Assembly: GCA_943325745.2 (NCBI GenBank) | Contig: CALPQP020000001.1 | Coordinates: 1 to 29,710, forward strand | Source of the DNA: Gulosibacter massiliensis | GTDB lineage: Bacteria > Actinomycetota > Actinomycetes > Actinomycetales > Microbacteriaceae | Length of the DNA: 29,710 bases | Direction of reading: 5' to 3' | Part shown: one piece after another, positions 1 through 7,414 of the stretch | Numbering within the stretch: the first letter of the stretch is position 1 | How the letters are laid out: the number at the start of each line of letters is the position of its first letter | Program-made: the position numbers and the translations under genes | The notes under the pieces: model-generated | What the model saw: only the letters and a program-made list of their open reading frames with translations | Database searches by the model: none | What the model was told of the DNA's origin: nothing

Positions 1-1
1 A

Positions 2-241
2 ACGCGTCGACTCGGGTCGGTGGCTTTTGCGTGGACAGCGTCCTACGTTCTGTACCTCGTCATGGTCTTGTTTCCACAATCCAGCATCTTCCGTTTGCTG
101 ATTCCAATATTCCCCATTGCCGGAGTTATTGCGCGAAATCGCACCCTCTCGCTCGTGGCGGTGGCCGTCGGAATTGTCGGTCAGGTTTTCTGGGTGAAAT
201 GGTTCTGGTCTGTCGAAGGGTCGGATTGGACGCCGCCGTGA
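2..241 (+). CDS. C-terminal end of a polytopic membrane protein, possibly a PIG-V/GT-C mannosyltransferase (partial)
   Basis: The frame is open to the left window edge, so only the last 79 residues are present and the true start lies outside. What remains is two or three hydrophobic helices separated by a short basic loop, ending in a tryptophan-rich tail. A proline-flanked Ser-Ser-x-Phe-Arg-Leu segment sits between two helices. That arrangement resembles the C-terminus of actinobacterial PIG-V-like or GT-C mannosyltransferases, which use polyprenyl-phosphate mannose in the membrane, but the catalytic N-terminal loop is not visible. The membrane assignment is firm; the enzyme name is a guess. 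An internal GTG at 20 is only an artefact of the window edge. Confidence 0.5.
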   Translation, partial: TRRLGSVAFAWTASYVLYLVMVLFPQSSIFRLLIPIFPIAGVIARNRTLSLVAVAVGIVGQVFWVKWFWSVEGSDWTPP

Positions 242-264
242 TTTTTCAGCGCCGAAATGGGCAC

Positions 265-270
265 TAAAAT
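265..270 (+). promoter_or_regulatory. -10 element (TAAAAT) of the DUF3117 gene
   Basis: TAAAAT lies 20 bases upstream of a strong AAGGAG ribosome binding site (290-295), giving a short leader. A T-rich stretch at 242-247 stands at 17-base spacing but matches -35 poorly. Inferred from motif and spacing only. Confidence 0.5.
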
Positions 271-302
271 GGGGTAAACGTCTGATCTGAAGGAGTACCG
301 CC

Positions 303-473
303 ATGGCCGCGATGAAGCCACGCACGGGGGATGGCCCCATGGAAGCGATTCGAGAGAAGCGGGACCTCATCATTGTCAAGGTTCCTGCTGAAGGCGGCGG
401 TCGTCTTGTGTTCTCGCTCAAGGACGAGGAAGCGGTCGCACTGCGCGACGCCCTCAACGGAGTCACTAAATAG
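303..473 (+). CDS. DUF3117 family microprotein (56 aa)
   Basis: A 56-residue protein beginning MAAMKPRTGDGPMEA, followed by a Val-Pro-x-Glu-Gly-Gly-Gly-Arg segment and a C-terminal Glu/Ala-rich helix ending in Asn-Gly-Val-Thr-Lys. The N-terminal Lys-Pro-Arg-Thr-Gly-Asp-Gly-Pro motif and overall length match the DUF3117 family of small actinobacterial proteins, whose function is not established. The start is supported by AAGGAG at 290-295 with a 7-base spacer. The family has no predicted membrane segment, so the product should be cytosolic. It is separated from the upstream membrane gene by 61 bases holding its own promoter. It faces the glycosyltransferase on the opposite strand, 44 bases away. 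Codon use agrees with the surrounding genes. Confidence 0.9.
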   Translation: MAAMKPRTGDGPMEAIREKRDLIIVKVPAEGGGRLVFSLKDEEAVALRDALNGVTK

Positions 474-517
474 TCTTCGTCCCGCGGTTGTGACCAACGC
501 CCTGCTCGAGGTGTCGG

Positions 518-1516
518 CTAAAACAGCGAGCGAAACGCCTGGCCGAATAGCTCAGCCGATCTGCGCCAGCGTGACAGTTTCTGGAAGCCTCTTTGCGCTG
601 AAAATGCGCGAATCTTCGGTATGACATAACGTTCCGCGAGGCGCTTGGCGAAATCTGCGCGAAACTGATCTCTTAGATCGGAAACCATAGCGGAGAAGTC
701 CACGGTGTTGATGTCGAACGGGACTGATGTGGGTGGACTGAAATTAAAGCGGGCGAAAGATTTTTCCGTCATATGTTCGCCTTCAGCGCCGATGTATTCT
801 CCGTAAGAAAGTCCCGTGGTGACGCCGATTCGATTGAACTTAAACGCGAGATTGAGCCGGTGGTGGTCGTTGCCGACACCCACGGGAAACACGCCTCGCG
901 ACGCCATGACAAGCGCGAGAGCGCTCTTGTCACGATCCGAGTAAGGCTTCCCGCTCATTTGCTCTCGGAAAATCTGAAGGTCCTCGCGACGTTCGCGAAC
1001 ATGCGCTACGCGCACGAGATAGGCCCACAAATGTCCGATGGGGAAAATGCCCTCCATGTCGCGTTTGTCGGGATCGAGTGTTTCCCCCGTCGCCGCGAGA
1101 ATCGCGATGTCGTCGATGGGTTCTGCGGCGGAACTCATTTGAGCGATGATGGCCAAATACTCGGGGCCGAGGACGTAGTCTTCCTCAAAGCATCCAAGCC
1201 AGGTTGCGTCGGGATGTGAAGCCAGCATACTGTCTTCGAGATAACGCAAGCTTTCGGGAAAAGTGTTTATTTCTCCACGTCGAATCGTGGCGTTCGGAAA
1301 CGTTGCACGCGCTAATTCCTCGATGGCGCGGGTGCTATCGGGTTTGCCCTGAAGCTCGGCCTTAGAGCCGGCGTAGCCATCAATCGAGATGTACAACTTA
1401 GATTGGTCGACCGGCAACGTCTGTGCGCTGAGTGACATCAACACTTGTTCTGAATACTCAAATCGGTTAAACAACATTAATCCGATCGGGTGCGGGAACG
1501 TCACGGGGTTCTTCAT
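518..1516 (-). CDS. GT-A fold glycosyltransferase-like protein (332 aa)
   Basis: The N-terminus has the nucleotide-sugar binding pattern of GT-A enzymes: a hydrophobic strand leading into Asn-Arg (residues 17-18), an 'Ile-Ser-Ile-Asp-Gly' strand end near 44-47, and an acidic Glu-Glu-Asp-Tyr-Val motif at 111-115 followed by Gly-Pro-Glu-Tyr-Leu. The last part resembles the metal-binding Glu-Asp-Asp motif of GlcNAc-transferase-I-like (GT13-like) proteins. No signal peptide or membrane segment is seen, so it probably acts in the cytosol on an unknown acceptor. It starts 13 bases after the stop of the O-methyltransferase and has only a weak AGAAAG upstream, so it is most likely cotranscribed with it. 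A 60-base sample has about 52% G+C, lower than the housekeeping genes here. The fold is likely; the substrate is unknown. Confidence 0.6.
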   Translation of the reverse strand: MKNPVTFPHPIGLMLFNRFEYSEQVLMSLSAQTLPVDQSKLYISIDGYAGSKAELQGKPDSTRAIEELARATFPNATIRRGEINTFPESLRYLEDSMLASHPDATWLGCFEEDYVLGPEYLAIIAQMSSAAEPIDDIAILAATGETLDPDKRDMEGIFPIGHLWAYLVRVAHVRERREDLQIFREQMSGKPYSDRDKSALALVMASRGVFPVGVGNDHHRLNLAFKFNRIGVTTGLSYGEYIGAEGEHMTEKSFARFNFSPPTSVPFDINTVDFSAMVSDLRDQFRADFAKRLAERYVIPKIRAFSAQRGFQKLSRWRRSAELFGQAFRSLF

Positions 1517-1528
1517 TTGTACTGCTTT

Positions 1529-2155
1529 CTATAGTTTGATGAGCGTGAGAATTCCGTCGCCTACGGGCACCATGGTCGCGCGGACGTTTTCGTCGACCGC
1601 GTAGTCGCCTAACAGCGTGCGAAGCTCAGACGTTACGGCATCGCGTTTAGTCGGCTGGGCAACAAGTCCGCCACCGAGAGCGTGTGTAACGGCGACGATC
1701 CCGCCGACTCGCGCAAGGTGGAGTGCGCGGTGGGTCAGGTCGAGCGTGCCCTTTCCCGTCGCGTTGACAACGATGAGGTCGTATGTGCCTTCATTCATTC
1801 GAGGAAGGATATCGACAGCGTCGCCACTGATGAGTCGAACTCGGCTTAGGGCAATTCCCGCGCTCGCGAAAAGGTCTTTGGCGGATTGCTGGTGATCCAC
1901 GTCTTTTTCGATCGTCGTCAGATGTGTTTCGGGGCTCGAGAGCAGCAACCACTGGCTGGCGACACCGAGTCCCGTGCCAATCTCGACAATTGATTGAGCA
2001 TTTGAGTAGGACACGAGGGAGGCAAGAAACGAGCCCATCGCCGGTGTAATTGGTTCCACCCCGTGTTCACGGGAAGATTGACGTGCCTTACGAATGGCAG
2101 CGGGCTCAGTGACATAGTTTTCGGTCCACGCAGCGACCTGTATTGCATCGAGCAT
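1529..2155 (-). CDS. Class I SAM-dependent O-methyltransferase family protein (208 aa)
   Basis: The Rossmann motif I is Glu-Ile-Gly-Thr-Gly-Leu-Gly at residues 58-64, followed by an acidic strand end (Glu83) for the SAM ribose and Gly-Asp at 111-112. Length matches the catechol/caffeoyl-CoA-type O-methyltransferase family (about 210 aa). The usual metal-binding Asp-Ala-Asp after the fourth strand is replaced by Val-Val-Asn-Ala (129-132), so a divalent-cation mechanism is doubtful. The mycobacterial relative Rv1220c, as I recall, is also degenerate there. An AGGAGG site at 2160-2165 lies 4 bases before the ATG. The gene is divergent from tatB across 55 bases and leads an apparent two-gene operon with the glycosyltransferase. 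Its substrate is unknown. In Mycobacterium a similar gene sits beside sigE; sigE is absent here. Confidence 0.8.
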   Translation of the reverse strand: MLDAIQVAAWTENYVTEPAAIRKARQSSREHGVEPITPAMGSFLASLVSYSNAQSIVEIGTGLGVASQWLLLSSPETHLTTIEKDVDHQQSAKDLFASAGIALSRVRLISGDAVDILPRMNEGTYDLIVVNATGKGTLDLTHRALHLARVGGIVAVTHALGGGLVAQPTKRDAVTSELRTLLGDYAVDENVRATMVPVGDGILTLIKL

Positions 2156-2178
2156 GTGCCCTCCTATCCGCTCCCTAA

Positions 2179-2184
2179 ACTCTA
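2179..2184 (-). promoter_or_regulatory. -10 element (TAGAGT) of the O-methyltransferase operon
   Basis: Read on the minus strand, TAGAGT lies 23 bases before the ATG, leaving room for a leader of about 16 bases that contains the AGGAGG site. Divergent from the tatB promoter, 14 bases away. Confidence 0.5.
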
Positions 2185-2198
2185 TGGTCTTTCGGCGC

Positions 2199-2204
2199 TA
2201 TTCT
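2199..2204 (+). promoter_or_regulatory. -10 element (TATTCT) of tatB, leaderless spacing
   Basis: TATTCT is followed by exactly 6 bases and then the ATG at 2211, so transcription would begin at or next to the start codon. There is no Shine-Dalgarno sequence in between. Confidence 0.6.
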
Positions 2205-2210
2205 AGAAAT

Positions 2211-2552
2211 ATGTCGTTCGGGCTCACTATCGAGAAACTATTCCTCATCGGACTCGTTGCGCTTCTCGTCGTCGGCCCGGATCGTCTTCCCGGATTCGCC
2301 TCGCAACTCGCTCGACTCGTTACTCGACTTCGGGACATGGCGCGAGGTGCGGAATCACGATTTAAGGACGAATTCGGCGATCAAGTTGACCTGACGGAAC
2401 TTAAGAAACTCGATCCCCGTCAGTATGACCCGCGTCGAATCATCCGCGATGCGCTGAAGGAGGAGCCCGTTCGGGTCAGGCCTCCGCGCACGCCGAAACC
2501 GCAAACCGAGACAAACACGTCTGCAACACCGTACGACGGCGAATCGACCTAG
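2211..2552 (+). CDS. tatB: Sec-independent protein translocase subunit TatB (113 aa)
   Basis: TatB, with TatC, forms the receptor for folded proteins carrying twin-arginine signal peptides at the cytoplasmic membrane. The protein has the standard layout: a short N-terminus with a conserved Glu (residue 8), one membrane helix (about 7-22), the Gly-Pro-Asp-Arg-Leu-Pro hinge (22-27), an amphipathic helix rich in Arg, and a long charged, proline-rich tail. The longer extension and hinge favour TatB over TatA. The ATG at 2211 was chosen over an in-frame ATG at 2154 because the family begins about three residues before the helix and a -10 element sits 6 bases upstream. The gene ends inside CTAG, shared with the stop of the convergent gene. 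In Mycobacterium tatB lies in the same neighbourhood, near mrp. No tatA or tatC is in the window. Confidence 0.93.
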   Translation: MSFGLTIEKLFLIGLVALLVVGPDRLPGFASQLARLVTRLRDMARGAESRFKDEFGDQVDLTELKKLDPRQYDPRRIIRDALKEEPVRVRPPRTPKPQTETNTSATPYDGEST

Positions 2553-3043
2553 GGCTTGTCGCGCGGCGCCTCGGCAAGGGCTCGTTGCGCCGCTCCGGCG
2601 GTTCCCGAGGGCACCGTGACCTCATAGCGCGAGGCGAGCACCTGCTGTACGGAAGAAAAATCCTGTCGGCGGCGGCGGATTGAGTAGAGCGCGAGGGTAA
2701 TCAGCACTCCCATTCCTGCTCCAATAGCGACGACGGCGGGCATCACGAATGTCGTTGTGGGCTCGCTCAGAAGGCTCAGAACAAGACTAAAGAACAGACC
2801 AAACCACGCTCCGTTCAATGCCCCGCGCAGTGCAACTCGGGCGTAGGTCAATCGGCCCGTCACGCGCTCGACGGTGACGAGGTCGCGACCGACAATAGCG
2901 ATGTTCGAGACGTTGTATCCGGCGTGCGCAAGACGGTTGACGATCGATTGTGCCTCGCCGTGCGTATCGACAGTCGACAACACATCGCCGCGCGGAATTG
3001 CGGGGGAAGGGCCGCGACGGGAGAACAGAGACGGAGTCGACAC
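2549..3043 (-). CDS. General stress protein 17M-like domain membrane protein (164 aa)
   Basis: Residues 18-55 form a short alpha/beta domain (Gly-Asp-Val-Leu ... Ala-Gly-Tyr-Asn-Val-Ser-Asn-Ile-Ala-Ile-Val-Gly) like the general-stress 17M-type domain. It is followed by two membrane helices (about 70-93 and 96-121) joined by a short loop, and a second small soluble segment after a basic Arg-Arg-Arg-Arg stretch. The function of this family is not established. It matches the membrane protein found between tatB/mrp and the MgtE-like gene in Mycobacterium (Rv1231c, from memory). The GTG start has no ribosome binding site but lies 6 bases after GAGAAT, consistent with the leaderless pattern. Its TAG stop overlaps the tatB stop in CTAG (2549-2552). 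It is divergent from the MgtE-like gene, 36 bases apart. Confidence 0.75.
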   Translation of the reverse strand: MSTPSLFSRRGPSPAIPRGDVLSTVDTHGEAQSIVNRLAHAGYNVSNIAIVGRDLVTVERVTGRLTYARVALRGALNGAWFGLFFSLVLSLLSEPTTTFVMPAVVAIGAGMGVLITLALYSIRRRRQDFSSVQQVLASRYEVTVPSGTAGAAQRALAEAPRDKP

Positions 3044-3049
3044 GTCTTT

Positions 3050-3055
3050 ATTCTC
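3050..3055 (-). promoter_or_regulatory. Weak -10 candidate (GAGAAT) of the stress-protein gene
   Basis: On the minus strand GAGAAT keeps the key A2 and T6 of the -10 consensus and stands exactly 6 bases before the GTG start. Weaker than the others; accepted mainly for spacing. Confidence 0.35.
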
Positions 3056-3067
3056 TCACCCCGCGAG

Positions 3068-3073
3068 TACGCT
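3068..3073 (+). promoter_or_regulatory. -10 element (TACGCT) of the MgtE-like/DUF1003/mrp operon, leaderless spacing
   Basis: TACGCT is followed by 6 bases and GTG at 3080. There is no ribosome binding site, which argues for a leaderless transcript and fixes the start of the first gene. Confidence 0.6.
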
Positions 3074-3079
3074 GGGAAC

Positions 3080-4336
3080 GTGAGTTCGACACGCGTCTAT
3101 GTCGCCCGACTCGCGGGATGTGCGGTCTTTGACCCACTCGGCGATCGGGTCGGTCGCGTGCGCGATGTTGTCGTGTCCTATCGGACCAAAGGCGCGCCGG
3201 TCGTCGTCGGACTCACCGTGGAAATTCCGGGCCGCCGTCGCGTTTTTTTGTCGATCAATCGAGTCGTCAGCATTCGTCCCAGCCAGATTCTGACGACAGG
3301 CATTATCAATATGCGCCGTTTTGAACAACGTGGTGGCGAGGTGCGCGTTTTTTCAGAGCTCATCGGTCGGTCGATGGATTTTCGCGATGGTTCCGGCTCA
3401 AGCGTCATTGAAGACGTCGCTATTGAGAGTGACGCCAATGGCCAGTGGGATGTCTCGCAACTGTATTTGCGCCGTGCGAAAGCGGCGTCGTTATTCGGCA
3501 AAGGTCAAACGGTGTTCGCGCGGTGGGAGGACGTCACGCCGTCAGGCGCGACCGGCGAATCACAAAGCGCCGAGCATCTCATCGCCACCTATTCGGAATT
3601 GCACCCGGTAGACCTCGCCGCGTCGATTCTGGATCTTCCGGACGACCGCCGCATCGAGGTTGCCGAGGAGCTCTCGGATGAGCGGCTTGCTGATGCCCTC
3701 GAAGAAATGCCCGAAACCGAACAAATCGAAATCTTGGCCGGAATGGATGACGAACGTGTTGCCGACGTGCTGGACAACATGGAACCCGATGACGCGGCGG
3801 ACCTGCTCGCACAGTTCCCGTCCGATCGTTCGGCGCAGATTCTTGACCTCATGGATCCCGATGAGGCTGACGATGTGCGATTCCTCTTGTCCTACGCACC
3901 CGACACCGCTGGCGGGCTCATGTCTACTGAACCGATCATTGTCTCGGCGGAAACGACGGTTGCCGAGGGACTTGCGATGATTCGTCGAAACGAGATCACG
4001 CCAGCGATGGCCGCGTCGATCTGTGTCACGCTGCCCCCGTTCGAGTCACCGACTGGCCGGTTTCTCGGTATCGTTCACTTCCAGAGGATGCTGCGCCATC
4101 CTCCGCAGACCCAACTCGGAACTATTATGGACGCAGGGGCGGAACCACTCCTTGATGTTGCTCCCTTGGGAGAAATCGCTCGCACCTTCGCCAGCTACAA
4201 CCTGGTGTCCCTCCCTGTGGTGGACGAGCAACAACGACTTCTTGGCGTCGTCACCGTGGACGACGTTCTCGACCACATGTTGCCCGAGGATTGGCGTAAC
4301 CCCTATTACGAGAACGAACGGACGAACGGAGCGTGA
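3080..4336 (+). CDS. MgtE N-domain plus CBS-pair protein without transport domain (418 aa)
   Basis: Domains in order: an N-terminal segment (about 1-160) with two PRC-barrel-like repeats (Gly-Asp-Arg-Val-Gly-Arg-Val-Arg-Asp-Val-Val pattern); an MgtE intracellular N domain made of acidic helical repeats (about 170-275: leucines, and Met-Glu-Pro-Asp-Asp-Ala-Ala-Asp); and a CBS pair (about 280-400) ending in Val-Thr-Val-Asp-Asp-Val-Leu-Asp. In full-length MgtE these parts sense cytosolic Mg2+ and gate the pore. The five-helix transport domain is absent, so this is probably a soluble sensor or regulator, not a transporter. An equivalent gene (Rv1232c-like) lies near mrp in Mycobacterium. The frame is open further upstream, but GTG 3080 is preferred because it sits 6 bases after TACGCT. 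It ends 3 bases before the DUF1003 gene, so they form an operon. Confidence 0.85.
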   Translation: MSSTRVYVARLAGCAVFDPLGDRVGRVRDVVVSYRTKGAPVVVGLTVEIPGRRRVFLSINRVVSIRPSQILTTGIINMRRFEQRGGEVRVFSELIGRSMDFRDGSGSSVIEDVAIESDANGQWDVSQLYLRRAKAASLFGKGQTVFARWEDVTPSGATGESQSAEHLIATYSELHPVDLAASILDLPDDRRIEVAEELSDERLADALEEMPETEQIEILAGMDDERVADVLDNMEPDDAADLLAQFPSDRSAQILDLMDPDEADDVRFLLSYAPDTAGGLMSTEPIIVSAETTVAEGLAMIRRNEITPAMAASICVTLPPFESPTGRFLGIVHFQRMLRHPPQTQLGTIMDAGAEPLLDVAPLGEIARTFASYNLVSLPVVDEQQRLLGVVTVDDVLDHMLPEDWRNPYYENERTNGA

Positions 4337-4339
4337 GCC

Positions 4340-4879
4340 ATGGACAAGCAGACCCCCAAGGCGACGACCCCTCGCATCCGTCGCCGTTCCGTCACGGTTG
4401 ACGAACAACTCAACGCGCCGAAGGGCCTTCGCCCTGCACTGACGCGTCGATCGAGCGATCGATTTGGGCGCTTCACGGAATCGGTTGCGCGAGCCATGGG
4501 AACCCCGTGGTTTCTCATCGGTCTCTCGTTTTTTGTCGTCCTCTGGATGACGTACAACACGGTGGTACCCGAGGATTGGCGTTTCGACTCTGCGGATATT
4601 GGCTTCACGGCCCTGACACTCATATTGTCGCTGCAGGCGTCCTATGCTGCGCCGCTTATTCTGCTGGCGCAGAACCGACAGGATGACCGTGACCGAGTGG
4701 GAATGGAACAGGACCGCCAGCGCGCCGAACGTAACCTCGCGGACACCGAGTATTTGGCACGAGAGGTCGTCGCCTTGCGGCTCGCGATCAAGGACGTGGC
4801 GACGAAAGACTTCATTCGTTCGGAGTTGCGTGCGCTTCTCGAGGAACTCGACAACGCTGCCCCCCATGATAAGTCCTGA
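4340..4879 (+). CDS. DUF1003 family membrane protein (179 aa)
   Basis: A basic N-terminus (1-50) leads into two membrane helices (about 55-75 and 87-110) and a charged C-terminal coiled coil (about 112-175). Diagnostic DUF1003 features are present: the Trp between helix 1 and the loop, Phe-Asp in the loop (82-83), and the Leu-Ser-Leu-Gln-Ala-Ser-Tyr-Ala-Ala-Pro-Leu-Ile-Leu run with Gln-Asn-Arg at the end of helix 2. The family's function is unknown; its placement beside an MgtE-like protein is conserved in actinobacteria. The ATG lies 3 bases after the upstream stop, so translation is probably coupled. The 3' end overlaps the mrp start by 14 bases in another frame. Confidence 0.85.
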   Translation: MDKQTPKATTPRIRRRSVTVDEQLNAPKGLRPALTRRSSDRFGRFTESVARAMGTPWFLIGLSFFVVLWMTYNTVVPEDWRFDSADIGFTALTLILSLQASYAAPLILLAQNRQDDRDRVGMEQDRQRAERNLADTEYLAREVVALRLAIKDVATKDFIRSELRALLEELDNAAPHDKS

Positions 4880-5960
4880 GGAACTTCGAGCCGCAGTCGG
4901 CGCGGTCATCGACCCCGAATTGCGGCGCTCGCTTGGCGAACTGGGGATGATCGAATCCGCCGAGGTCGAGGGCACGACGGCGAAAGTCACGGTTCTATTG
5001 ACGATTGAGGCGTGCCCGAAACGTTCTGATATCGACGCGGATGTGCGTGCCGCGGCGCTCGCGATGGTCGGGATTCAAGCGGTTGACCTGACACTGGGCG
5101 TGATGAGCACCGAGGCCCGCAAGGCGCTGTCGGCGCGGCTCCACGGCGGGCGAACGGCGGAAGACCGATTCGGACCGAAATCGCTGGTTCGCGTCATCGC
5201 CGTATCGAGCGGAAAGGGTGGAGTAGGGAAGTCCACGGTTGCCGCGAACCTTGCCGTTGCACTGGCCGCCCGCGGACAGAAGGTCGGCTTGCTCGACGCC
5301 GACGTCCACGGATTCTCTATCCCCGGTTTGTTGGGAATTTCGGACGAAAAGCCAACCAAGGTTGAGGACATGATTTTGCCCCCTCGCGCCTTTGATGTCG
5401 GGGTGATTTCGATCGGCATGTTCGTTGATCCACACACTCCGGTGTCGTGGCGTGGACCGATGATGCACCGCACCGTCAATCAGTTCCTCTCGGACGTGTA
5501 CTTCGGCGACCTCGACGTGCTTGTCTGCGACCTACCGCCGGGAACCGGCGACGTTGCGATATCGCTCGGACAGTTGGTGCCCACCGCGGACGTCCTCGTG
5601 GTGACGACACCTCAAGTAAGCGCGAGCGACATCGCCGAACGTTCGGGGCTCGTTGCGCGTCAACTCGGGCAGAGGGTCATCGGCGTGGTCGAGAACATGT
5701 CGGATTGGATCGACGCCAACGGTGTCGCTCACACGATGTTCGGATCAGGCGGTGGTGTCGAGGTCGCTGCGCGTCTTGATGTTCCGCTGTTCGGCAGTAT
5801 TCCGCTGACACCATCGGTGATTGCGGCAGGCGACACCGGAATGCCATTTTCACGTGGCGACCGCGCCGACGTCGCGGTCATCGCCTTCAATCGAATCGTC
5901 GAAGCCGTCATCGATTCGGCGCCACAACGCGGCACGACGTCAATTCCGCTCTCGGTTTAG
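4866..5960 (+). CDS. mrp: Mrp/ApbC-type iron-sulfur cluster carrier ATPase (364 aa)
   Basis: An N-terminal MIP18 (DUF59) domain (about 3-90, with Asp-Pro-Glu at 16-18 and Cys50) is fused to a deviant Walker A P-loop NTPase: Gly-Lys-Gly-Gly-Val-Gly-Lys-Ser at 116-123 and Leu-Asp-Ala-Asp at 143-146. Mrp proteins bind and hand over Fe-S clusters in the cytosol. The Cys-x-x-Cys pair that binds the cluster in enterobacterial ApbC is missing: after Glu-Asn-Met-Ser (276-279) there is Asp-Trp-Ile-Asp-Ala-Asn-Gly. The mycobacterial protein, as I recall, also lacks it, so this looks like a lineage trait. ATG 4866 was chosen because the conserved domain begins at residue 3 and the overlap with the DUF1003 gene suggests coupled translation. 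The stop shares TTAG with the convergent peptidase gene. Confidence 0.92.
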   Translation: MISPEELRAAVGAVIDPELRRSLGELGMIESAEVEGTTAKVTVLLTIEACPKRSDIDADVRAAALAMVGIQAVDLTLGVMSTEARKALSARLHGGRTAEDRFGPKSLVRVIAVSSGKGGVGKSTVAANLAVALAARGQKVGLLDADVHGFSIPGLLGISDEKPTKVEDMILPPRAFDVGVISIGMFVDPHTPVSWRGPMMHRTVNQFLSDVYFGDLDVLVCDLPPGTGDVAISLGQLVPTADVLVVTTPQVSASDIAERSGLVARQLGQRVIGVVENMSDWIDANGVAHTMFGSGGGVEVAARLDVPLFGSIPLTPSVIAAGDTGMPFSRGDRADVAVIAFNRIVEAVIDSAPQRGTTSIPLSV

Positions 5961-7408
5961 GCGAGGCGACGAACCCAGGATTCCACGTCGTCAGCGGTGC
6001 GTGGAATACCAATGGACAAGTTCTCTGCGCCGGTTGACGTGACAAGGATGTTGTCCTCGATGCGAACGCCAATTCCGCGAAAATGTTCGGGAACCGTGAG
6101 GTCATCGACCTGGAAATACAATCCCGGTTCAATCGTGAACACCATTCCCTCGCGCACAATGCCGTCCTTATAGAACTCTTTTCGCGCCTGCGGGCAGTCG
6201 TGCACGTCGAGCCCGAGGTGGTGTGACGTTCCGTGAACCATGTATCGACGATGATGTTGTCCTGATTCGGACAATGATTCGTCAAGAGCGACGGGCAAGA
6301 AGCCCCACTCAGACACGTGACGGGCGATGATGCCCATCGCGGCGGCGTGCACTTCCCGGAAAACAATTCCGGGTTTCACGATGGCGAACGCGGCATCGGC
6401 TGCCTCGAGGACCGCCTCGTAGACCAGTCGTTGGGTCTCAGTAAATCGGCCGTTCGCGGGGAAGGTTCTCGTGATGTCCGCGGTGTACAAGCTCTCGACT
6501 TCGACGCCCGCGTCCATCAGTACGAGATCGCCATCGCGGACGGGGCCATCGTTTCGCACCCAGTGCAAGAAGCAGGCGTGAGTGCCAGCGGCGGCGATTG
6601 TTTCGTAACCCACGTTGTTTCCCTCGGCGCGTGCGCGACGATTGAATGTTCCCTCGATCAATCGTTCGCCACGGCTGTGTGCGGTTACCTCCGGCATCGT
6701 TGCGAGCACATCATCGAACCCCGTCGCCGTTGCCGCAACCGCGAGTCGAATTTCGGAAATCTCGAACGCGTCCTTCACGAGTCGTTGTTCGCTCTGGAAC
6801 ACGGCGAGGTCGTCATCTCGAGTTTCGCAGTGCCCTCGTGCAATATCGACAATGTCGGTGACGGCCGAATCCGCTTCCCGAACCATCGCCCAACTGGAAT
6901 CGGCCTTTGCGAGAACGCCGGAAAGCTCGGCGAGTGATTTCGTCGCGATTCCCAATTCGACAGCAACGTCCTCGGGGGTCGGGCGAGGGCCCACCCAGAA
7001 CTCACCGATGTCGGCATCGGCATAGAACTCCTCGGTGCCACGCCCGGCCGGGAAACGGTAAAACATTGTGGCGTCGTGGTCGCGCCCGTTCGGCGTGAGG
7101 ACAAGAACGGAGTCGGGGACGGTATCGGCACCCCATCCCGTGTAATAGGTGAATGCCGAATGAGCGCGATACGGGTGGTGAGTGTCGTACGACCGCACCA
7201 ACATAGGCCCGGCCGGAATGACGAGTGTTTGGCCAGCGAAATCGGCAGACAAGGCACGTCGGCGTTCGGCACAAAATGGCGCCTGAGTGCGCTCAACCGC
7301 GACGGGCTGCTGAACGTTTCCCCACTGACCCGAGATGTAGCCGTGGAACGCCGAGTTGTGGGGCGTTGTCGATCGGTTTTCGTTGCGCGAGATAGCGTCG
7401 TCACTCAT
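5957..7408 (-). CDS. pepP: Xaa-Pro aminopeptidase, M24B family (483 aa)
   Basis: A PepP-type dinuclear metallopeptidase that removes N-terminal residues preceding proline. It has an N-terminal aminopeptidase-P domain (about 40-190) and a C-terminal pita-bread catalytic domain. All five metal ligands are visible: Asp299, Asp311, His396 (in His-Gly-Thr-Ser-His-His-Leu-Gly-Leu), Glu427 (Ile-Glu-Pro-Gly-Leu) and Glu451 (Val-Arg-Ile-Glu-Asp-Asn). Length is normal for the E. coli PepP type with a modest N-terminal extension. No signal peptide, so it is cytosolic. The ATG has no ribosome binding site but stands 6 bases after CAGACT, fitting a leaderless mRNA. It is divergent from the PHP gene (38 bases). 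Its TAA stop overlaps the mrp TAG stop by 4 bases. Confidence 0.94.
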   Translation of the reverse strand: MSDDAISRNENRSTTPHNSAFHGYISGQWGNVQQPVAVERTQAPFCAERRRALSADFAGQTLVIPAGPMLVRSYDTHHPYRAHSAFTYYTGWGADTVPDSVLVLTPNGRDHDATMFYRFPAGRGTEEFYADADIGEFWVGPRPTPEDVAVELGIATKSLAELSGVLAKADSSWAMVREADSAVTDIVDIARGHCETRDDDLAVFQSEQRLVKDAFEISEIRLAVAATATGFDDVLATMPEVTAHSRGERLIEGTFNRRARAEGNNVGYETIAAAGTHACFLHWVRNDGPVRDGDLVLMDAGVEVESLYTADITRTFPANGRFTETQRLVYEAVLEAADAAFAIVKPGIVFREVHAAAMGIIARHVSEWGFLPVALDESLSESGQHHRRYMVHGTSHHLGLDVHDCPQARKEFYKDGIVREGMVFTIEPGLYFQVDDLTVPEHFRGIGVRIEDNILVTSTGAENLSIGIPRTADDVESWVRRLA

Positions 7409-7414
7409 GACTCA

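Noticed and set aside
2924..3079. An upstream in-frame extension of the MgtE-like protein
   Set aside because: It would overlap the divergent stress-protein gene and both promoters; GTG 3080 fits the family start and the -10 spacing.
4447..4462. Perfect inverted repeat TCGATCG-AG-CGATCGA inside the DUF1003 gene
   Set aside because: It encodes ordinary Arg-Ser-Ser-Asp residues in a GATC-rich genome and has no T run or positional logic; probably chance.
4046..4990. A 314-codon open frame antisense to the MgtE-like, DUF1003 and mrp genes
   Set aside because: It spans three recognised genes on the other strand and shows no domain or start signal.
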